This document shows, one piece after another, positions 44,269 to 53,881 of a stretch of 64,000 nucleotides of DNA. Numbering within the stretch: the first letter of the stretch is position 1; each line of letters begins with the position of its first letter. A program made the translations under genes and the position numbers. The notes under the pieces are model-generated. The model made no database searches and was not told the DNA's origin. It was given only the letters and a program-made list of their open reading frames with translations. The DNA comes from Pseudomonas frederiksbergensis (GTDB taxonomy: Bacteria; Pseudomonadota; Gammaproteobacteria; Pseudomonadales; Pseudomonadaceae), in the NCBI RefSeq assembly GCF_003732665.1, contig NZ_MOBP01000012.1:556325-620324 (forward strand), given 5' to 3'.

Positions 44269-44904
44269 TTAACGCAGTTTCAGCGGATCGACCATTTGCG
44301 CCGCGATCGCCATCCCTACCAGATCCGGCAAGGTATTGGCCTGCATGCGCTTCATCACCCGCGAGCGGTACAAATCGACGGTTTTGGCGCTGACACCCAA
44401 TTGCTCGGCGATTTCCTTGGTGGTGTAACCCTGCACCAGCGGCAGCAACACGTCGCGCTCTCGCGGGGTCAGGGTCAGCATGCGAGCCTGCAATTCTTCA
44501 TGGCCCAGATTGCCCGAGCGATTGGCCGCGCAGTTGCTGAGGGCCTGTTGCACGCTGTCGAGCAGTAGCTGTTCGTTGTAGGGCTTTTCGATGAAGTCAT
44601 GGGCGCCGGCCTTGAAGGCACGGACCACGATGGGCACGTCGGCGTGGCCGCTGACGAAGATGATCGGCAGGTTCAGTTCCCGTTCGCGCATGGCTTCCTG
44701 CACGTTCAAACCGCCCATGCCCGGCATGCGCACATCCAGCAGCACGCAGGCATTGAGCCGTGCATCGCAGGCTTCCAGAAATTCGACGCCGCTGGTAAAC
44801 GGCAAGGCCTTGAGGCCCACCGATTCCAGCAGCCAAACCGTCGAATCGAGCATGCCTTGATCATCATCGACCACGTAAACCACGTGCTCCGTCACACCTG
44901 CCAT
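44269..44904 (-). CDS. FixJ/NarL-type response regulator
   Basis: The 211-residue protein has a receiver (VYVVDDDQGM, phospho-Asp in VLLDVRMPGMGG, Ser in VSGHADV, Lys in EKPYNEQ) and a C-terminal LuxR-type HTH (LTPRERDVLLPLVQGYTTKEIAEQLGVS...). The order and spacing match FixJ-like regulators. It is 4 bp downstream of the sensor kinase gene in the same direction, so it is the cognate partner. The pair is divergent from the acyl-CoA ligase cluster and is its likely activator through the palindrome at 46457-46472. Confidence 0.9.
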   Translation of the reverse strand: MAGVTEHVVYVVDDDQGMLDSTVWLLESVGLKALPFTSGVEFLEACDARLNACVLLDVRMPGMGGLNVQEAMRERELNLPIIFVSGHADVPIVVRAFKAGAHDFIEKPYNEQLLLDSVQQALSNCAANRSGNLGHEELQARMLTLTPRERDVLLPLVQGYTTKEIAEQLGVSAKTVDLYRSRVMKRMQANTLPDLVGMAIAAQMVDPLKLR

Positions 44905-44908
44905 TGCG

Positions 44909-46357
44909 TCATTCCTGTTGTTGTTTTATGGGGCCGGCCAGTGGCAAACGGCAGTAAACGAGCAGCCCGACCGGTTGCCGGCGCGCCCGCAACTCGCCGC
45001 CAAAACCTTCGATGATGCTGCGGCTCATGGACAATCCCAGGCCCAGGCCATCCGGTTTGCTGGTGTAGAACGGGGTAAATATCTGCTCCAGTTCCGGCTC
45101 GCTGACGCCCGGCCCCTGGTCCTGCACGCTGATCTCCACCGTGGCCGCACTGCCCTGCCCCGCAGCCATCACGATCAGCGACGGGCGGCCCGGATGTTGT
45201 TCGCGATTGGCATCGATGGCGTTGCGCAGCAGGTTGAGCAGTACTTGTTCCAGCAGCACCCGGTCGGCGTAAACGGGCGGCAGATTATCCGGCAGTCGAT
45301 CCTCGATTGTCACTTGGCATTGGGTCGCTTCCCAGGCGCACAACCGCACCGCTTCACGGGCGACATCCACCATGTTCAGCGCCTGCATGCGCCGCTGGCC
45401 CTTGCGCAGGAAGCCGCGCAAACGCCGGATGACTTCCGAGGCGTGGGTGGCGTGCAACGTGATGCGTTCCAGGCCCTGGGCCACCCGTTCCGCCGCCTGG
45501 GGATTGGTCGCCAGCGCCTGCATATAGCGTTGGCTGGCGTTGGCGTAATTGACCACCGCCGCCAGTGGCTGGTTGATTTCGTGGGCGATGCCCGAGGCCA
45601 GTTCCCCCAGCGTCACCAGGCGTGCGGTGTGGGCCAGTTCGTCTTCCAGGCGTCGGCGCTTTTCTTCGCCCTGCACCCGGGCGGTGATGTCCCGGGACAC
45701 GCACACCACTTCGACCACCGCCCCGGTGTAGGTCTCGCGAATCGCCCGGCTGGCGGTTTCGAACCACAGGTAATGCCCGTCACGATGGCGGATGCGATAC
45801 GTCATGGTGTGATAACCGTTCTGCTCCAGGGCATCGCGGGCGGTTTGCACCAGATTCGCCAGGTCCTGGCCGTGAAACAAGCCTTGGGCCATTTGCCCGC
45901 GCAGCGCTTCGGGCCAATAGCCGAGCAAGGTCCAGGAGGCCGGCGATGCATCCAGAAAGCGCCCGTCCGGGGTATGCCGGGAAATCAGATCGGTGGTGTT
46001 CTCGATGATCAGCCGGTACAGCCGCCGCGCCGTGGCCGCTTCGCGCTCGGCCAGCACTTGGGCGGTGGCCACGAGGCAACGGGCGAACACGCGGTTGTTG
46101 GGCGGATCGGGGATAAAGGTCCAGATCAGAATCTGCGTCTGAAACTGCGCTTCGACCCCTTCGATAGCGCGCTGCTGCGCCAGGCTGGCGCGCACCAGGT
46201 CGCGATGATTTTTCGGCAGGAACCCGAGCACGTAGCTGTGCGGATGCTGCGCGAGCAGTGCCCGCAGCGTCGCATTCAACTCCAGCGGCTGACCCTGGCT
46301 ATCGAGCAGCACGCTGGGCTGTGGGTCATGGCTCAATAAGGGGGAGTCAGGCGTCAT
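44909..46357 (-). CDS. PAS-domain sensor histidine kinase (FixL-like)
   Basis: I place the start at the ATG at 46357 (MTPDSPLLSHDPQ); the frame runs back to 46420. The ~482-residue protein has no membrane segments. It carries an N-terminal variable sensor region, a PAS domain (RLYRLIIENTTDLISRHTPDG, DASPASWTLLGY) and a PAC segment (MTYRIRHRDGHYLWFETASR). HisKA (H in GIAHEINQPLAAVVNYANA), an N-box LLRNAIDANRE and a G-box GLGLGLSMSRSIIEGFGG complete the kinase. No haem-binding His was assigned, so oxygen sensing is not claimed. It heads a two-gene operon with the FixJ-type regulator. Confidence 0.88.
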   Translation of the reverse strand: MTPDSPLLSHDPQPSVLLDSQGQPLELNATLRALLAQHPHSYVLGFLPKNHRDLVRASLAQQRAIEGVEAQFQTQILIWTFIPDPPNNRVFARCLVATAQVLAEREAATARRLYRLIIENTTDLISRHTPDGRFLDASPASWTLLGYWPEALRGQMAQGLFHGQDLANLVQTARDALEQNGYHTMTYRIRHRDGHYLWFETASRAIRETYTGAVVEVVCVSRDITARVQGEEKRRRLEDELAHTARLVTLGELASGIAHEINQPLAAVVNYANASQRYMQALATNPQAAERVAQGLERITLHATHASEVIRRLRGFLRKGQRRMQALNMVDVAREAVRLCAWEATQCQVTIEDRLPDNLPPVYADRVLLEQVLLNLLRNAIDANREQHPGRPSLIVMAAGQGSAATVEISVQDQGPGVSEPELEQIFTPFYTSKPDGLGLGLSMSRSIIEGFGGELRARRQPVGLLVYCRLPLAGPIKQQQE

Positions 46358-46456
46358 CACCGGTCCACTGCGTAGGGAAGGCCAAGAATATACCGGCCGT
46401 GGAGGAATCGCCGCATTCATTTAGCGCCTGAAGAATTTAATATAGTACTTATACTA

Positions 46457-46472
46457 TACAACCTAGGTTGTA
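46457..46472. promoter_or_regulatory. Perfect 16-bp palindrome, candidate response-regulator operator
   Basis: TACAACCTAGGTTGTA is self-complementary over 16 bases. A second imperfect copy of its right half (CTAGGGTTG) starts at 46482. It lies between the divergent sensor-kinase and acyl-CoA ligase genes in an AT-rich patch, about 115 bp before the ligase ATG. It is a good candidate for dimeric binding of the FixJ-type regulator encoded next door. Confidence 0.6.
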
Positions 46473-46586
46473 CTTCCATATCTAGGGTTGATTGTTATAT
46501 AAAGCAGACCGGACATAAAAGTTGACCTCAGCGGCTACGCTCAAAGGTCAGCCATAGAGCTAACAATCAGCCACCGAGTACCCGCC

Positions 46587-48206
46587 ATGTCGATCTTCGA
46601 ACAAGGGCTTAGCCCTAAGGCTGTCAACCATATCGCCTTGTCGCCGCTCAGCTTCCTCGAGCGCACCGCCCACGTTTACCCCGACTACCCCGCCGTCATC
46701 CACGGCTCGATCCGCCGCACCTGGGCGCAGACCTACAGCCGTTGCCGACGCCTGGCCTCGGCCCTGGCCGGTCGCGGGATCGGTAAGGACGACACCGTCG
46801 CGGTGATGCTGCCCAACATCCCGGAGATGCTGGAAGTGCACTTCGGCGTGCCGATGATCGGTGCGGTGCTCAACCCGCTCAACGTACGGCTGGACGCCGA
46901 GGCCATCGCGTTCATGCTGCAACATGGCGAAGCCAAGGTATTGATCACCGATCGCGAGTTCCACACGGTGATCCACGCGGCCATCGGCATGCTCGATCAC
47001 CCGCCGCTGGTGATCGACGTCAATGACCCGGAATACGGCGAAGGCCAGGCCGTCAGTGATTTGGACTACGAAGCATTGCTGGCCGAAGGTGACCCGGCGT
47101 TCGCCTGGCAATGGCCGGATGACGAATGGCAAGCCATCTCGCTGAACTACACCTCCGGCACCACCGGCAACCCGAAAGGCGTGGTCTATCACCATCGCGG
47201 CGCCTACCTCAACGCCCTGGGCAACCAGATGACCTGGGCCATGGGCAACCATCCGGTGTACCTCTGGACCCTGCCGATGTTCCATTGCAACGGTTGGTGC
47301 TACCCGTGGACCATCACCGCGCTGGCCGGCGTGCATGTGTTCCTGCGTCGGGTCGATCCGCAGAAAATCCTCACCCTGATTCGCGAACACCAGGTCACTC
47401 ACCTGTGTGGCGCGCCGATCGTGCTCAATGCGCTGGTCAACATGCCGGACTCGGCCAAAGCCGCCATCGATCACCCTGTCAACGCCATGGTCGCCGGCGC
47501 CGCGCCGCCGGCCAAAGTCATCGGCGCCGTGGAAGAAATGGGCATCAAGGTCACCCACGTCTATGGCCTGACCGAAACCTACGGTCCGGTGACGCTGTGC
47601 GCCTGGCATGCCGAATGGGATGAATTGCCGCTGGATGAGCGGGCGCAGATCAAATCGCGCCAGGGCGTGCGTTACCCGACGCTGGAAGGCGTCATGGTCG
47701 CCGACTCGACGCTGCAACCGACCCCGAGGGACGGCAAGACCATCGGCGAGATCTTCATGCGCGGCAACACCGTGATGAAGGGCTACCTGAAAAACCCGAC
47801 CGCCACCGCCGAAGCGTTCGAGGGCGGCTGGTTCCACACCGGCGACCTGGCGGTGTGTCATCCCGACGGTTATGTCGAGATCAAGGACCGGCTCAAAGAC
47901 ATCATCATCTCCGGCGGCGAGAACATTTCCACCATCGAGCTCGAAGGCGTGCTGTACCGCCACCCAGGTGTGATGGAAGCCGCTGTCGTGGCCCGTCCCG
48001 ACGAAAAATGGGGCGAAACACCCTGCGCCTTCATCACCTTGAAGGCTGATCACCAGGACGTGCGCGAGGCGGACATCATCAGCTTCTGCCGCGAACACCT
48101 GGCCGGGTTCAAAGTGCCGCGCACCGTGATCTTCACCCTGTTGCCGAAGACATCCACCGGCAAGATCCAGAAATACGTACTGCGCGACAGGGCCCAGGCG
48201 CTCTAA
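46587..48206 (+). CDS. Acyl-CoA synthetase (AMP-forming), medium/short-chain or DmdB-like
   Basis: The 539-residue ligase has the AMP-binding motif SLNYTSGTTGNPKGVVYHHRG split across residues 184-203, the YGLTETYGP motif, GWFHTGDLAV, and a C-terminal PKTSTGKIQKYVLR with the catalytic lysine. It activates a carboxylic acid to its CoA thioester. Length and motifs fit medium-chain or methylmercaptopropionate-type (DmdB-like) ligases. It leads a cluster with a monocarboxylate symporter and a large acyl-CoA dehydrogenase of the DmdC kind, so both steps of beta-oxidation-like activation are present. The substrate is not determined by sequence. Confidence 0.85.
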   Translation: MSIFEQGLSPKAVNHIALSPLSFLERTAHVYPDYPAVIHGSIRRTWAQTYSRCRRLASALAGRGIGKDDTVAVMLPNIPEMLEVHFGVPMIGAVLNPLNVRLDAEAIAFMLQHGEAKVLITDREFHTVIHAAIGMLDHPPLVIDVNDPEYGEGQAVSDLDYEALLAEGDPAFAWQWPDDEWQAISLNYTSGTTGNPKGVVYHHRGAYLNALGNQMTWAMGNHPVYLWTLPMFHCNGWCYPWTITALAGVHVFLRRVDPQKILTLIREHQVTHLCGAPIVLNALVNMPDSAKAAIDHPVNAMVAGAAPPAKVIGAVEEMGIKVTHVYGLTETYGPVTLCAWHAEWDELPLDERAQIKSRQGVRYPTLEGVMVADSTLQPTPRDGKTIGEIFMRGNTVMKGYLKNPTATAEAFEGGWFHTGDLAVCHPDGYVEIKDRLKDIIISGGENISTIELEGVLYRHPGVMEAAVVARPDEKWGETPCAFITLKADHQDVREADIISFCREHLAGFKVPRTVIFTLLPKTSTGKIQKYVLRDRAQAL

Positions 48207-48230
48207 CCCTCACCCACGCTGAACGCTTCA

Positions 48231-48255
48231 AGCGGCAGGTCGCGAACCTGCCGTT
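48231..48255 (+). terminator. Hairpin between ligase and DUF485 genes
   Basis: AGCGGCAGGT and ACCTGCCGTTT form an eight-plus-pair stem around CGCGA, 25 bp after the ligase stop, followed by TTT only. It could attenuate transcription into the transport genes or stabilise the upstream message. Confidence 0.4.
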
Positions 48256-48334
48256 TCGGGCTCGTGCGCGCTCAATTCGGCGCGCCCTCGCCCTGCCCCC
48301 ACACACCGACAACAAAAACAATGTGGAGCTACCG

Positions 48335-48661
48335 ATGATCGACATCCATTCAACCGACACCCAGCGTTGCGAACGGATTCGCGCCAATCCGAAATTCCTC
48401 CAACTGGTCAGCAGCCGTTCACGCCTGGCCTGGACGTTGAGTGCCACGGTTTTGTGCACTTACTACCTGTTCATGCTGGTGGTGGCGTTTGCCCCGCAAT
48501 GGCTGCATGCGCCGCTCGGTGAGCACCGGATGTTGACCCTGGGCATGCCGGTGGGCGCGGCGATCATCATTTTTTCCTGGCTGCTGACGGGGTGGTACGT
48601 CTACCGCGCCAACACCCGTTTCGATGCACTCGGCGCGGCGATTCTTGAGGAGAGCAAGTGA
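48335..48661 (+). CDS. DUF485 membrane protein (YjcH-like)
   Basis: The ATG at 48335 has GGAG 7 nt upstream; a GTG four codons before is less likely. The 108-residue protein has two membrane segments ([16 protein letters not shown] and [17 protein letters not shown]) with the conserved linking region. YjcH-like DUF485 proteins always accompany ActP-type symporters in acetate operons and presumably assist their assembly. Its stop overlaps the symporter start (TGATG), which supports co-translation. Confidence 0.87.
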   Translation: MIDIHSTDTQRCERIRANPKFLQLVSSRSRLAWTLSATVLCTYYLFMLVVAFAPQWLHAPLGEHRMLTLGMPVGAAIIIFSWLLTGWYVYRANTRFDALGAAILEESK

Positions 48662-50331
48662 TGAAGCTGCTCAAGAAGCTATTCCTCGCCGGTGCAGGGT
48701 TGATGTCGTCCGGCGCTGTGCTCGCTGCACCGTTGACGGGCGCGGTGGAGAAACAGCCGCTCAATCTGAATGCGATCAGCATGTTCTTCGTGTTCGTGCT
48801 CGGCACGCTCTGCATCACCTGGTGGGCGGCGCGGCAAACCAAATCCACCTCGGATTTCTACACCGCGGGTGGCGGCATCACCGGGTTTCAGAACGGTCTG
48901 GCGATTGCCGGTGACTACATGTCCGCCGCCACGTTGCTGGGGCTGTCGAGCCTGGTGTTTGCCAAGGGTTACGACGGTTTCATCTACACCATCGGCTTCT
49001 TCGTCGGCTGGCCGATCATCACCTTCCTGATGGCCGAGCGTTTGCGCAATCTGGGACGCTACACCTTCGCCGACATCGTGTCCTATCGCCTGGACCAGAA
49101 CAAAGTACGGATCTTCGCCGCGTTCGGTTCGCTGACGGTGGTGTGCTGCTACTTGATCGTGCAAATGGTCGGTGCCGGGCAGTTGATCAAATTGTTGTTC
49201 GGCCTCGACTACCCGGTTGCGGTGGTCATCGTCGGTGCGCTGATGCTGGTGTACGTGATTTTCGGCGGGATGATCGCGACGACGTGGGTGCAAATCATCA
49301 AGGCTGTGTTGTTGCTGGCCGGTGGCACGACCCTCGCGGTCATGGCCATGTCGCAATTCGGTTTCAGCTACGAAACCCTCGCCGCCAAAGCGGTCCAGGC
49401 CCACGCCAGTGGCTGGAACATCATGGGCCCGGGCGCGATGCTCGCCGACCCGATCAACACTGCGTCCATGTCTCTCGGCCTGGTATTCGGGATCGCTGGT
49501 CTGCCGCACATTCTGATGCGTTTCTTCACCGTGCCGAACGCCAAGGAAGCGCGTAAATCGGTGTTCTACGCCACCGGTTTCATCGGTTTCTTCTTCCTCG
49601 TGGTCTGCACCCTGGGCTTCGCGGCGATGGTGATCATCGGCACCGATCCGCAGTACTACGTCAACGGTGAAGTCGGCGGCGCCTTGATCGGCGGCGGCAA
49701 CATGGTTGCCATGCACCTGGCCAGAGCGGTGGGCGGCAACCTGTTCTTCGGTTTCCTGGCGGCAGTCGCGTTCGCCACCATTCTGGCGGTCGTCTCCGGG
49801 CTGGCCCTGGCCGGTGCCTCGGCGATTTCCCATGACCTGTACGCCACGGTGTTCAAGAAAGGCAAGGCCAGCGAGAAACAGGAAATGCGCGTCACGCGCA
49901 TGGCCACCGTCGGCCTGGGCATCGTCGCGATTCTGCTGGGCATTCTGTTCGAGAAGATGAACGTCGCGTTCCTGGTGGGCCTGACCTTCGGCATCGCCGC
50001 GTCGACCAATTTCCCGGTGCTGATCATGGCCATGTACTGGAAAGGCCTGACCACCAAAGGCGCGATCCTCGGCGGTTTCGCCGGGCTGATCTGCGCGTTG
50101 GTGCTGGTGATTCTGTCGCCAGCCGTGTGGGTCACCGTGCTCGGCCATGCCCACGCGATCTTCCCCTACGACCACCCGGCGCTGTTCTCCATGCCGCTGG
50201 CGTTCCTGGTGATTGTGGTCGTGTCGAAACTCGACCGCAGCGTGCGCGCCGACAAGGAACGCGACGCCTACGCCGACCAGTTCGTGCGCGCCCAAACCGG
50301 TCTCGGCGCCGCCAGCGCTTCCAGTCATTGA
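48661..50331 (+). CDS. ActP-like sodium:solute (monocarboxylate) symporter
   Basis: The ATG at 48661 follows GAGGAG; a GTG one codon earlier is possible. The ~556-residue protein has about 13 hydrophobic segments plus an N-terminal segment resembling the cleavable one of ActP. Family signatures include [34 protein letters not shown], and [21 protein letters not shown]. It imports short monocarboxylates such as acetate, glycolate or propionate with sodium. Its position between the DUF485 gene and acyl-CoA dehydrogenase, and after a ligase, supports import of an acid activated by that ligase. Confidence 0.88.
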   Translation: MKLLKKLFLAGAGLMSSGAVLAAPLTGAVEKQPLNLNAISMFFVFVLGTLCITWWAARQTKSTSDFYTAGGGITGFQNGLAIAGDYMSAATLLGLSSLVFAKGYDGFIYTIGFFVGWPIITFLMAERLRNLGRYTFADIVSYRLDQNKVRIFAAFGSLTVVCCYLIVQMVGAGQLIKLLFGLDYPVAVVIVGALMLVYVIFGGMIATTWVQIIKAVLLLAGGTTLAVMAMSQFGFSYETLAAKAVQAHASGWNIMGPGAMLADPINTASMSLGLVFGIAGLPHILMRFFTVPNAKEARKSVFYATGFIGFFFLVVCTLGFAAMVIIGTDPQYYVNGEVGGALIGGGNMVAMHLARAVGGNLFFGFLAAVAFATILAVVSGLALAGASAISHDLYATVFKKGKASEKQEMRVTRMATVGLGIVAILLGILFEKMNVAFLVGLTFGIAASTNFPVLIMAMYWKGLTTKGAILGGFAGLICALVLVILSPAVWVTVLGHAHAIFPYDHPALFSMPLAFLVIVVVSKLDRSVRADKERDAYADQFVRAQTGLGAASASSH

Positions 50332-50391
50332 TTGAAAAAGCACGGCCCGCCGTTGCGGCGCCGTGCCCACCGTCCCAACGAGGTTCACGTT

Positions 50392-52164
50392 ATGCCCGAA
50401 TTCAACGCTCCCCTGCGCGATATGCGCTTCGTGCTGCATGAAGTGTTCGACGCCCCGGCCCTGTGGGCGCGCCTGCCGGCCCTGGCCGACAACGTCGATG
50501 CCGACACTGCCGACGCCATTCTGGAGGAAGCGGCCAAGGTCACCTCGCACCTGATTGCGCCACTCAATCGCAGCGGTGACGAAGAAGGCGCGCATTGGGT
50601 CTATGGCCAGGTCACGACGCCGATCGGTTTCAAACAGGCTTACACCACTTACATCGAAGGTGGCTGGGTCGGGTTGTCCGGAAACGCCGATTTCGGCGGC
50701 ATGGGCATGCCAAAGATGCTTTCCGTGCAGTTCGAAGAAATGCTCTACGGCGCCAATTCAAGCTTTGCGCTGTACTCGGCATTGAGTTCCGGCGCCTGTC
50801 TGGCCATCGATGCCCACGCCAGCGAAGAACTGAAAAACCTCTACCTGCCGCCGATGTACGAAGGCCGCTGGGCCGGCTCCATGTGCCTGACCGAAGCCCA
50901 CGCCGGCACGGACCTGGGGCTGATCCGCACCCGCGCCGAACCCCAGCCCGACGGCAGTTACCAGCTCAGCGGCAGCAAGATCTTCATCACCGGTGGGGAT
51001 CAGGACCTGACCGAAAACATCATCCACCTGGTGCTGGCCAAACTGCCGGACGCGCCGGCCGGGCCTAAAGGGATCTCGCTGTTTGTGGTGCCCAAAGTGC
51101 TGGTGAATGCCGACGGTTCCCTCGGCCATGCCAATGCGGTGAGTTGCGGTTCGATCGAACACAAGATGGGCATCAAGGCCTCGGCCACCTGCGTGATGAA
51201 CTTCGACGGCGCCAGCGGTTGGCTGGTGGGAGAAGCCAACAAAGGCCTGGCGGCGATGTTCACCATGATGAATTACGAACGCCTGTCCATTGGCATTCAG
51301 GGCATCGGCTGTGCAGAAGCCTCGTATCAGAGCGCGGTGAAGTACGCCCGGGAACGGGTGCAGAGCCGTTCGCCGACCGGCGCCATGGCCCCGAACCAGA
51401 TCGCTGACCCGATCATCGTCCACCCCGATGTGCGCCGCATGCTGCTCAGCATGAAAGCCATGACCGAAGGTGGCCGCGCGTTTGCCAGTTACGTCGGCCA
51501 GCAACTGGATTTGGCGAAGTTCTCCGATGACGCCCGGGAGCGTGACAACGCGCAAACCCTGGTCGCGCTGCTGACGCCCGTGGCCAAGGCGTTTTTCACC
51601 GACACCGGCCTGGAAAGCTGCATCCACGGCCAGCAAGTGTTCGGCGGCCACGGTTACATCCGCGAATGGGGCCAGGAGCAATTGGTGCGTGACGTGCGCA
51701 TCGCGCAAATTTACGAAGGCACCAACGGCATCCAGGCCCTGGACCTGCTCGGGCGCAAGGTTCTGGCCGACAGCGGCGTGGCGCTGCGCCAGTTCACCGG
51801 CGAGATCCGACACTTCGCCCATCAGCCCGATGCGCCCTACTCCATTCAACTGTTCGACGCCGTGCAGCGCCTGGAAAACCTCAGCGACTGGCTGCAAGAC
51901 CAGGCGGCGACCAACCGCAATGAAATCGGCGCTGCTTCGGTGGAATACCTGCACTTGTTTGGCTACGTGGCCTACGCCTGGCTGTGGGCGCGGATGGCCC
52001 AGGTCGCGAAGAAAAAGCGCAGTGAAGATCCCGCCTTTTATGGGGCGAAGATGGCCACCGCTGACTTCTATATCGAGCGTTTGCTGCCGCGCATTTTGAG
52101 CCTGGAGCAATCCATTCGCGCCGGCAGCGCCTCGTTGTATGGCCTGAGCGCCGAACAGTTCTAA
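50392..52164 (+). CDS. Large acyl-CoA dehydrogenase with C-terminal extension (DmdC-like)
   Basis: The ATG at 50392 follows AGG in a moderate site; the frame 5' of it is non-coding. The 590-residue flavoprotein has the dehydrogenase N-domain (GGWVGLSGNADFGGMG), the middle domain (CLTEAHAGTDLGLIRTRA, KIFITGGDQDLTEN), and the C-domain with the presumed catalytic Glu in AQIYEGTNGIQALDLL. A ~120-residue C-terminal extension typical of PF12806-type enzymes follows. Such enlarged dehydrogenases include DmdC (methylmercaptopropionyl-CoA dehydrogenase) and others of uncertain substrate. It works downstream of the ligase to introduce a double bond. Confidence 0.85.
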   Translation: MPEFNAPLRDMRFVLHEVFDAPALWARLPALADNVDADTADAILEEAAKVTSHLIAPLNRSGDEEGAHWVYGQVTTPIGFKQAYTTYIEGGWVGLSGNADFGGMGMPKMLSVQFEEMLYGANSSFALYSALSSGACLAIDAHASEELKNLYLPPMYEGRWAGSMCLTEAHAGTDLGLIRTRAEPQPDGSYQLSGSKIFITGGDQDLTENIIHLVLAKLPDAPAGPKGISLFVVPKVLVNADGSLGHANAVSCGSIEHKMGIKASATCVMNFDGASGWLVGEANKGLAAMFTMMNYERLSIGIQGIGCAEASYQSAVKYARERVQSRSPTGAMAPNQIADPIIVHPDVRRMLLSMKAMTEGGRAFASYVGQQLDLAKFSDDARERDNAQTLVALLTPVAKAFFTDTGLESCIHGQQVFGGHGYIREWGQEQLVRDVRIAQIYEGTNGIQALDLLGRKVLADSGVALRQFTGEIRHFAHQPDAPYSIQLFDAVQRLENLSDWLQDQAATNRNEIGAASVEYLHLFGYVAYAWLWARMAQVAKKKRSEDPAFYGAKMATADFYIERLLPRILSLEQSIRAGSASLYGLSAEQF

Positions 52165-52296
52165 CGATTGAACCGCACGCGGCGCCCGCCCCGCTCCTCT
52201 CTTTGGGCGTTCGCGTTTTTTACTGAACAAGCCCTCGCCTGTCTGGCGAGGGTGCATGGCCGACTATTCCAACAATAAAAATAAAGGGGCTTCACC

Positions 52297-53565
52297 ATGG
52301 ACCGTCACACCCGCACGCTCGCTACCCGACTGTTATTGGCCAGCGGCGTCATCAGCCTATCGGCCCCCGCTTCAGCGGACTTTATCAAGGACAGCAAGGC
52401 CAGCCTGGAGCTGCGCAACTTCTACTTCAACCGCGATTTTCGCCAGGACAACGCCGCGCAATCCAAGCAAGAGGAATGGGCGCAAGGTTTTCTGCTGCGC
52501 TATGAATCTGGCTTCACGGATGGGTTGATTGGTTTTGGTGTCGATGCCATTGGTTTGCTCGGGGTCAAACTCGATTCCAGCCCGGATCGCGCCGGTTCCG
52601 GCCTGTTGCAACGCCATCGCACCACCCGCAAAGGTGCCCAGGATGAATACGGTGATCTGGGTGTCACCGCCAAGGTGCGCGCTTCCAAAACCACGTTGAA
52701 ACTCGGCACTTTGCTGCCCAAGTTGCCGACGGTGCTGGCCAACGATTCGCGGCTGTTGCCCCAGACGTTCGAGGGCGGTCAGTTGACCTCGCTGGAAGTC
52801 GAAGGCCTGACCGTGGACGGCGGGCGCCTGAAACAAGTCAACCAGCGCGATTCCTCCGACTACGAAGACATGGGCATCACCCGGACCGGCGCCAAAGGCA
52901 TCGTCACGCCCCACGCCACCAGCGACAGCTTCGACTTCGCCAGCCTCAACTACAAATGGACCGGTAACCTCGCCACCGGTTACAGCTATGGCCATCTCGA
53001 CAACTTGTACAGCCAGCATATGGTCAACCTGACCTACGTGTTGCCGGTGACGGCGGGCCAGTCGTTCAAGAGCGATTTGCGTTTTGCCCGCTCCACCGAC
53101 GATGGCGGCAGCAACGTCGATAACAAGGCGTTGGGGGCGATGTTCACCTACAGCCTCGGCGGGCATGCGCTGGGCCTGGGTTATCAGGGCATGAGCGGCG
53201 ACACCGGGTTTGCCTACATCAATGGCACCGATGCGTTCCTGGTCAACTTCGTGCAGATCGGCGACTTCGCCAGCAAAGATGAAAAGTCCTGGCAGGCGCG
53301 TTATGACTACAACTTCGCGGCCATGGGCGTGCCGGGGTTGACCTTCATGACCCGCTACCTGACGGGCGACAACATCGATCTGGGGAGCAATCGTCCGGAG
53401 GGGAAGGAATGGGAGCGCGATACCGATATCGGCTATGTCGTGCAGAGTGGCCCGCTGAAGAACGTTGGGGTGAAATGGCGCAATGCGACCGTGCGCTCGA
53501 CTAACTTTGGCAGTGATCTGGATGAAAATCGGTTGATCGTCAGCTACACCTTGCCGATCTGGTAA
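52297..53565 (+). CDS. OprD-family outer-membrane porin
   Basis: The 422-residue protein has a signal peptide (TRLLLASGVISLSAPASA). It opens with the OprD pattern ASLELRNFYFNRDFRQ, then EEWAQGFLLRYESGFTDGLIG-GVDAIGLLG. It is expected to form an 18-strand barrel, ending with a C-terminal aromatic residue (LPIW). OprD-type porins admit specific small carboxylates or amino acids. The gene closes the ligase-symporter-dehydrogenase cluster, 132 bp after the dehydrogenase, so I infer uptake of the same acid across the outer membrane. No terminator other than the REP hairpins follows. Confidence 0.9.
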   Translation: MDRHTRTLATRLLLASGVISLSAPASADFIKDSKASLELRNFYFNRDFRQDNAAQSKQEEWAQGFLLRYESGFTDGLIGFGVDAIGLLGVKLDSSPDRAGSGLLQRHRTTRKGAQDEYGDLGVTAKVRASKTTLKLGTLLPKLPTVLANDSRLLPQTFEGGQLTSLEVEGLTVDGGRLKQVNQRDSSDYEDMGITRTGAKGIVTPHATSDSFDFASLNYKWTGNLATGYSYGHLDNLYSQHMVNLTYVLPVTAGQSFKSDLRFARSTDDGGSNVDNKALGAMFTYSLGGHALGLGYQGMSGDTGFAYINGTDAFLVNFVQIGDFASKDEKSWQARYDYNFAAMGVPGLTFMTRYLTGDNIDLGSNRPEGKEWERDTDIGYVVQSGPLKNVGVKWRNATVRSTNFGSDLDENRLIVSYTLPIW

Positions 53566-53592
53566 ACACCTCCACTCGCCGACACACCACCC

Positions 53593-53686
53593 CGTAGGAG
53601 CGAGGCTTGCCCGCGAAAGCGTCGGCACATTCAACATTGATAGTGACTGACACAACGTCTTCGCGGGCAAGCCTCGCTCCTACAGG
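53593..53686. repeat. REP hairpin pair 1
   Basis: CGTAGGAGCGAGGCTTGCCCGCGAA (split at 53593-53617) and its inverted partner TTCGCGGGCAAGCCTCGCTCCTAC (53660-53684) flank about 40 bases. This is the standard Pseudomonas REP sequence in a BIME-like inverted pair, after the porin gene. It may stabilise the message or mark a REP-associated transposase target. Confidence 0.85.
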
Positions 53687-53765
53687 GGGGGCGCGTGGGA
53701 ACTATCAAAGGAGGGACTTGCTTGTTGGCGGGTCCCTTTTTTTGATTCGGGATTTTTGGTGTTTT

Positions 53766-53857
53766 GGCCGGCCTCTTCGCGAGCAAGCCCGCTCCCACAG
53801 GGGATTTGTGAACGACGGGGATCCCGTGTGGGAGCGGGCTTGCTCGCGAAGGCGGCC
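53766..53857. repeat. REP hairpin pair 2
   Basis: TTCGCGAGCAAGCCCGCTCCCACA (about 53776-53799) and its inverse TGTGGGAGCGGGCTTGCTCGCGAA (53827-53850) form a second inverted REP pair, of the other common Pseudomonas variant. Together with the first pair it fills most of the 316-bp gap between porin and the PhaR-type gene. No gene is supportable in the gap. Confidence 0.88.
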
Positions 53858-53881
53858 TCAAGGACAACAAAGAAGGTTAAG

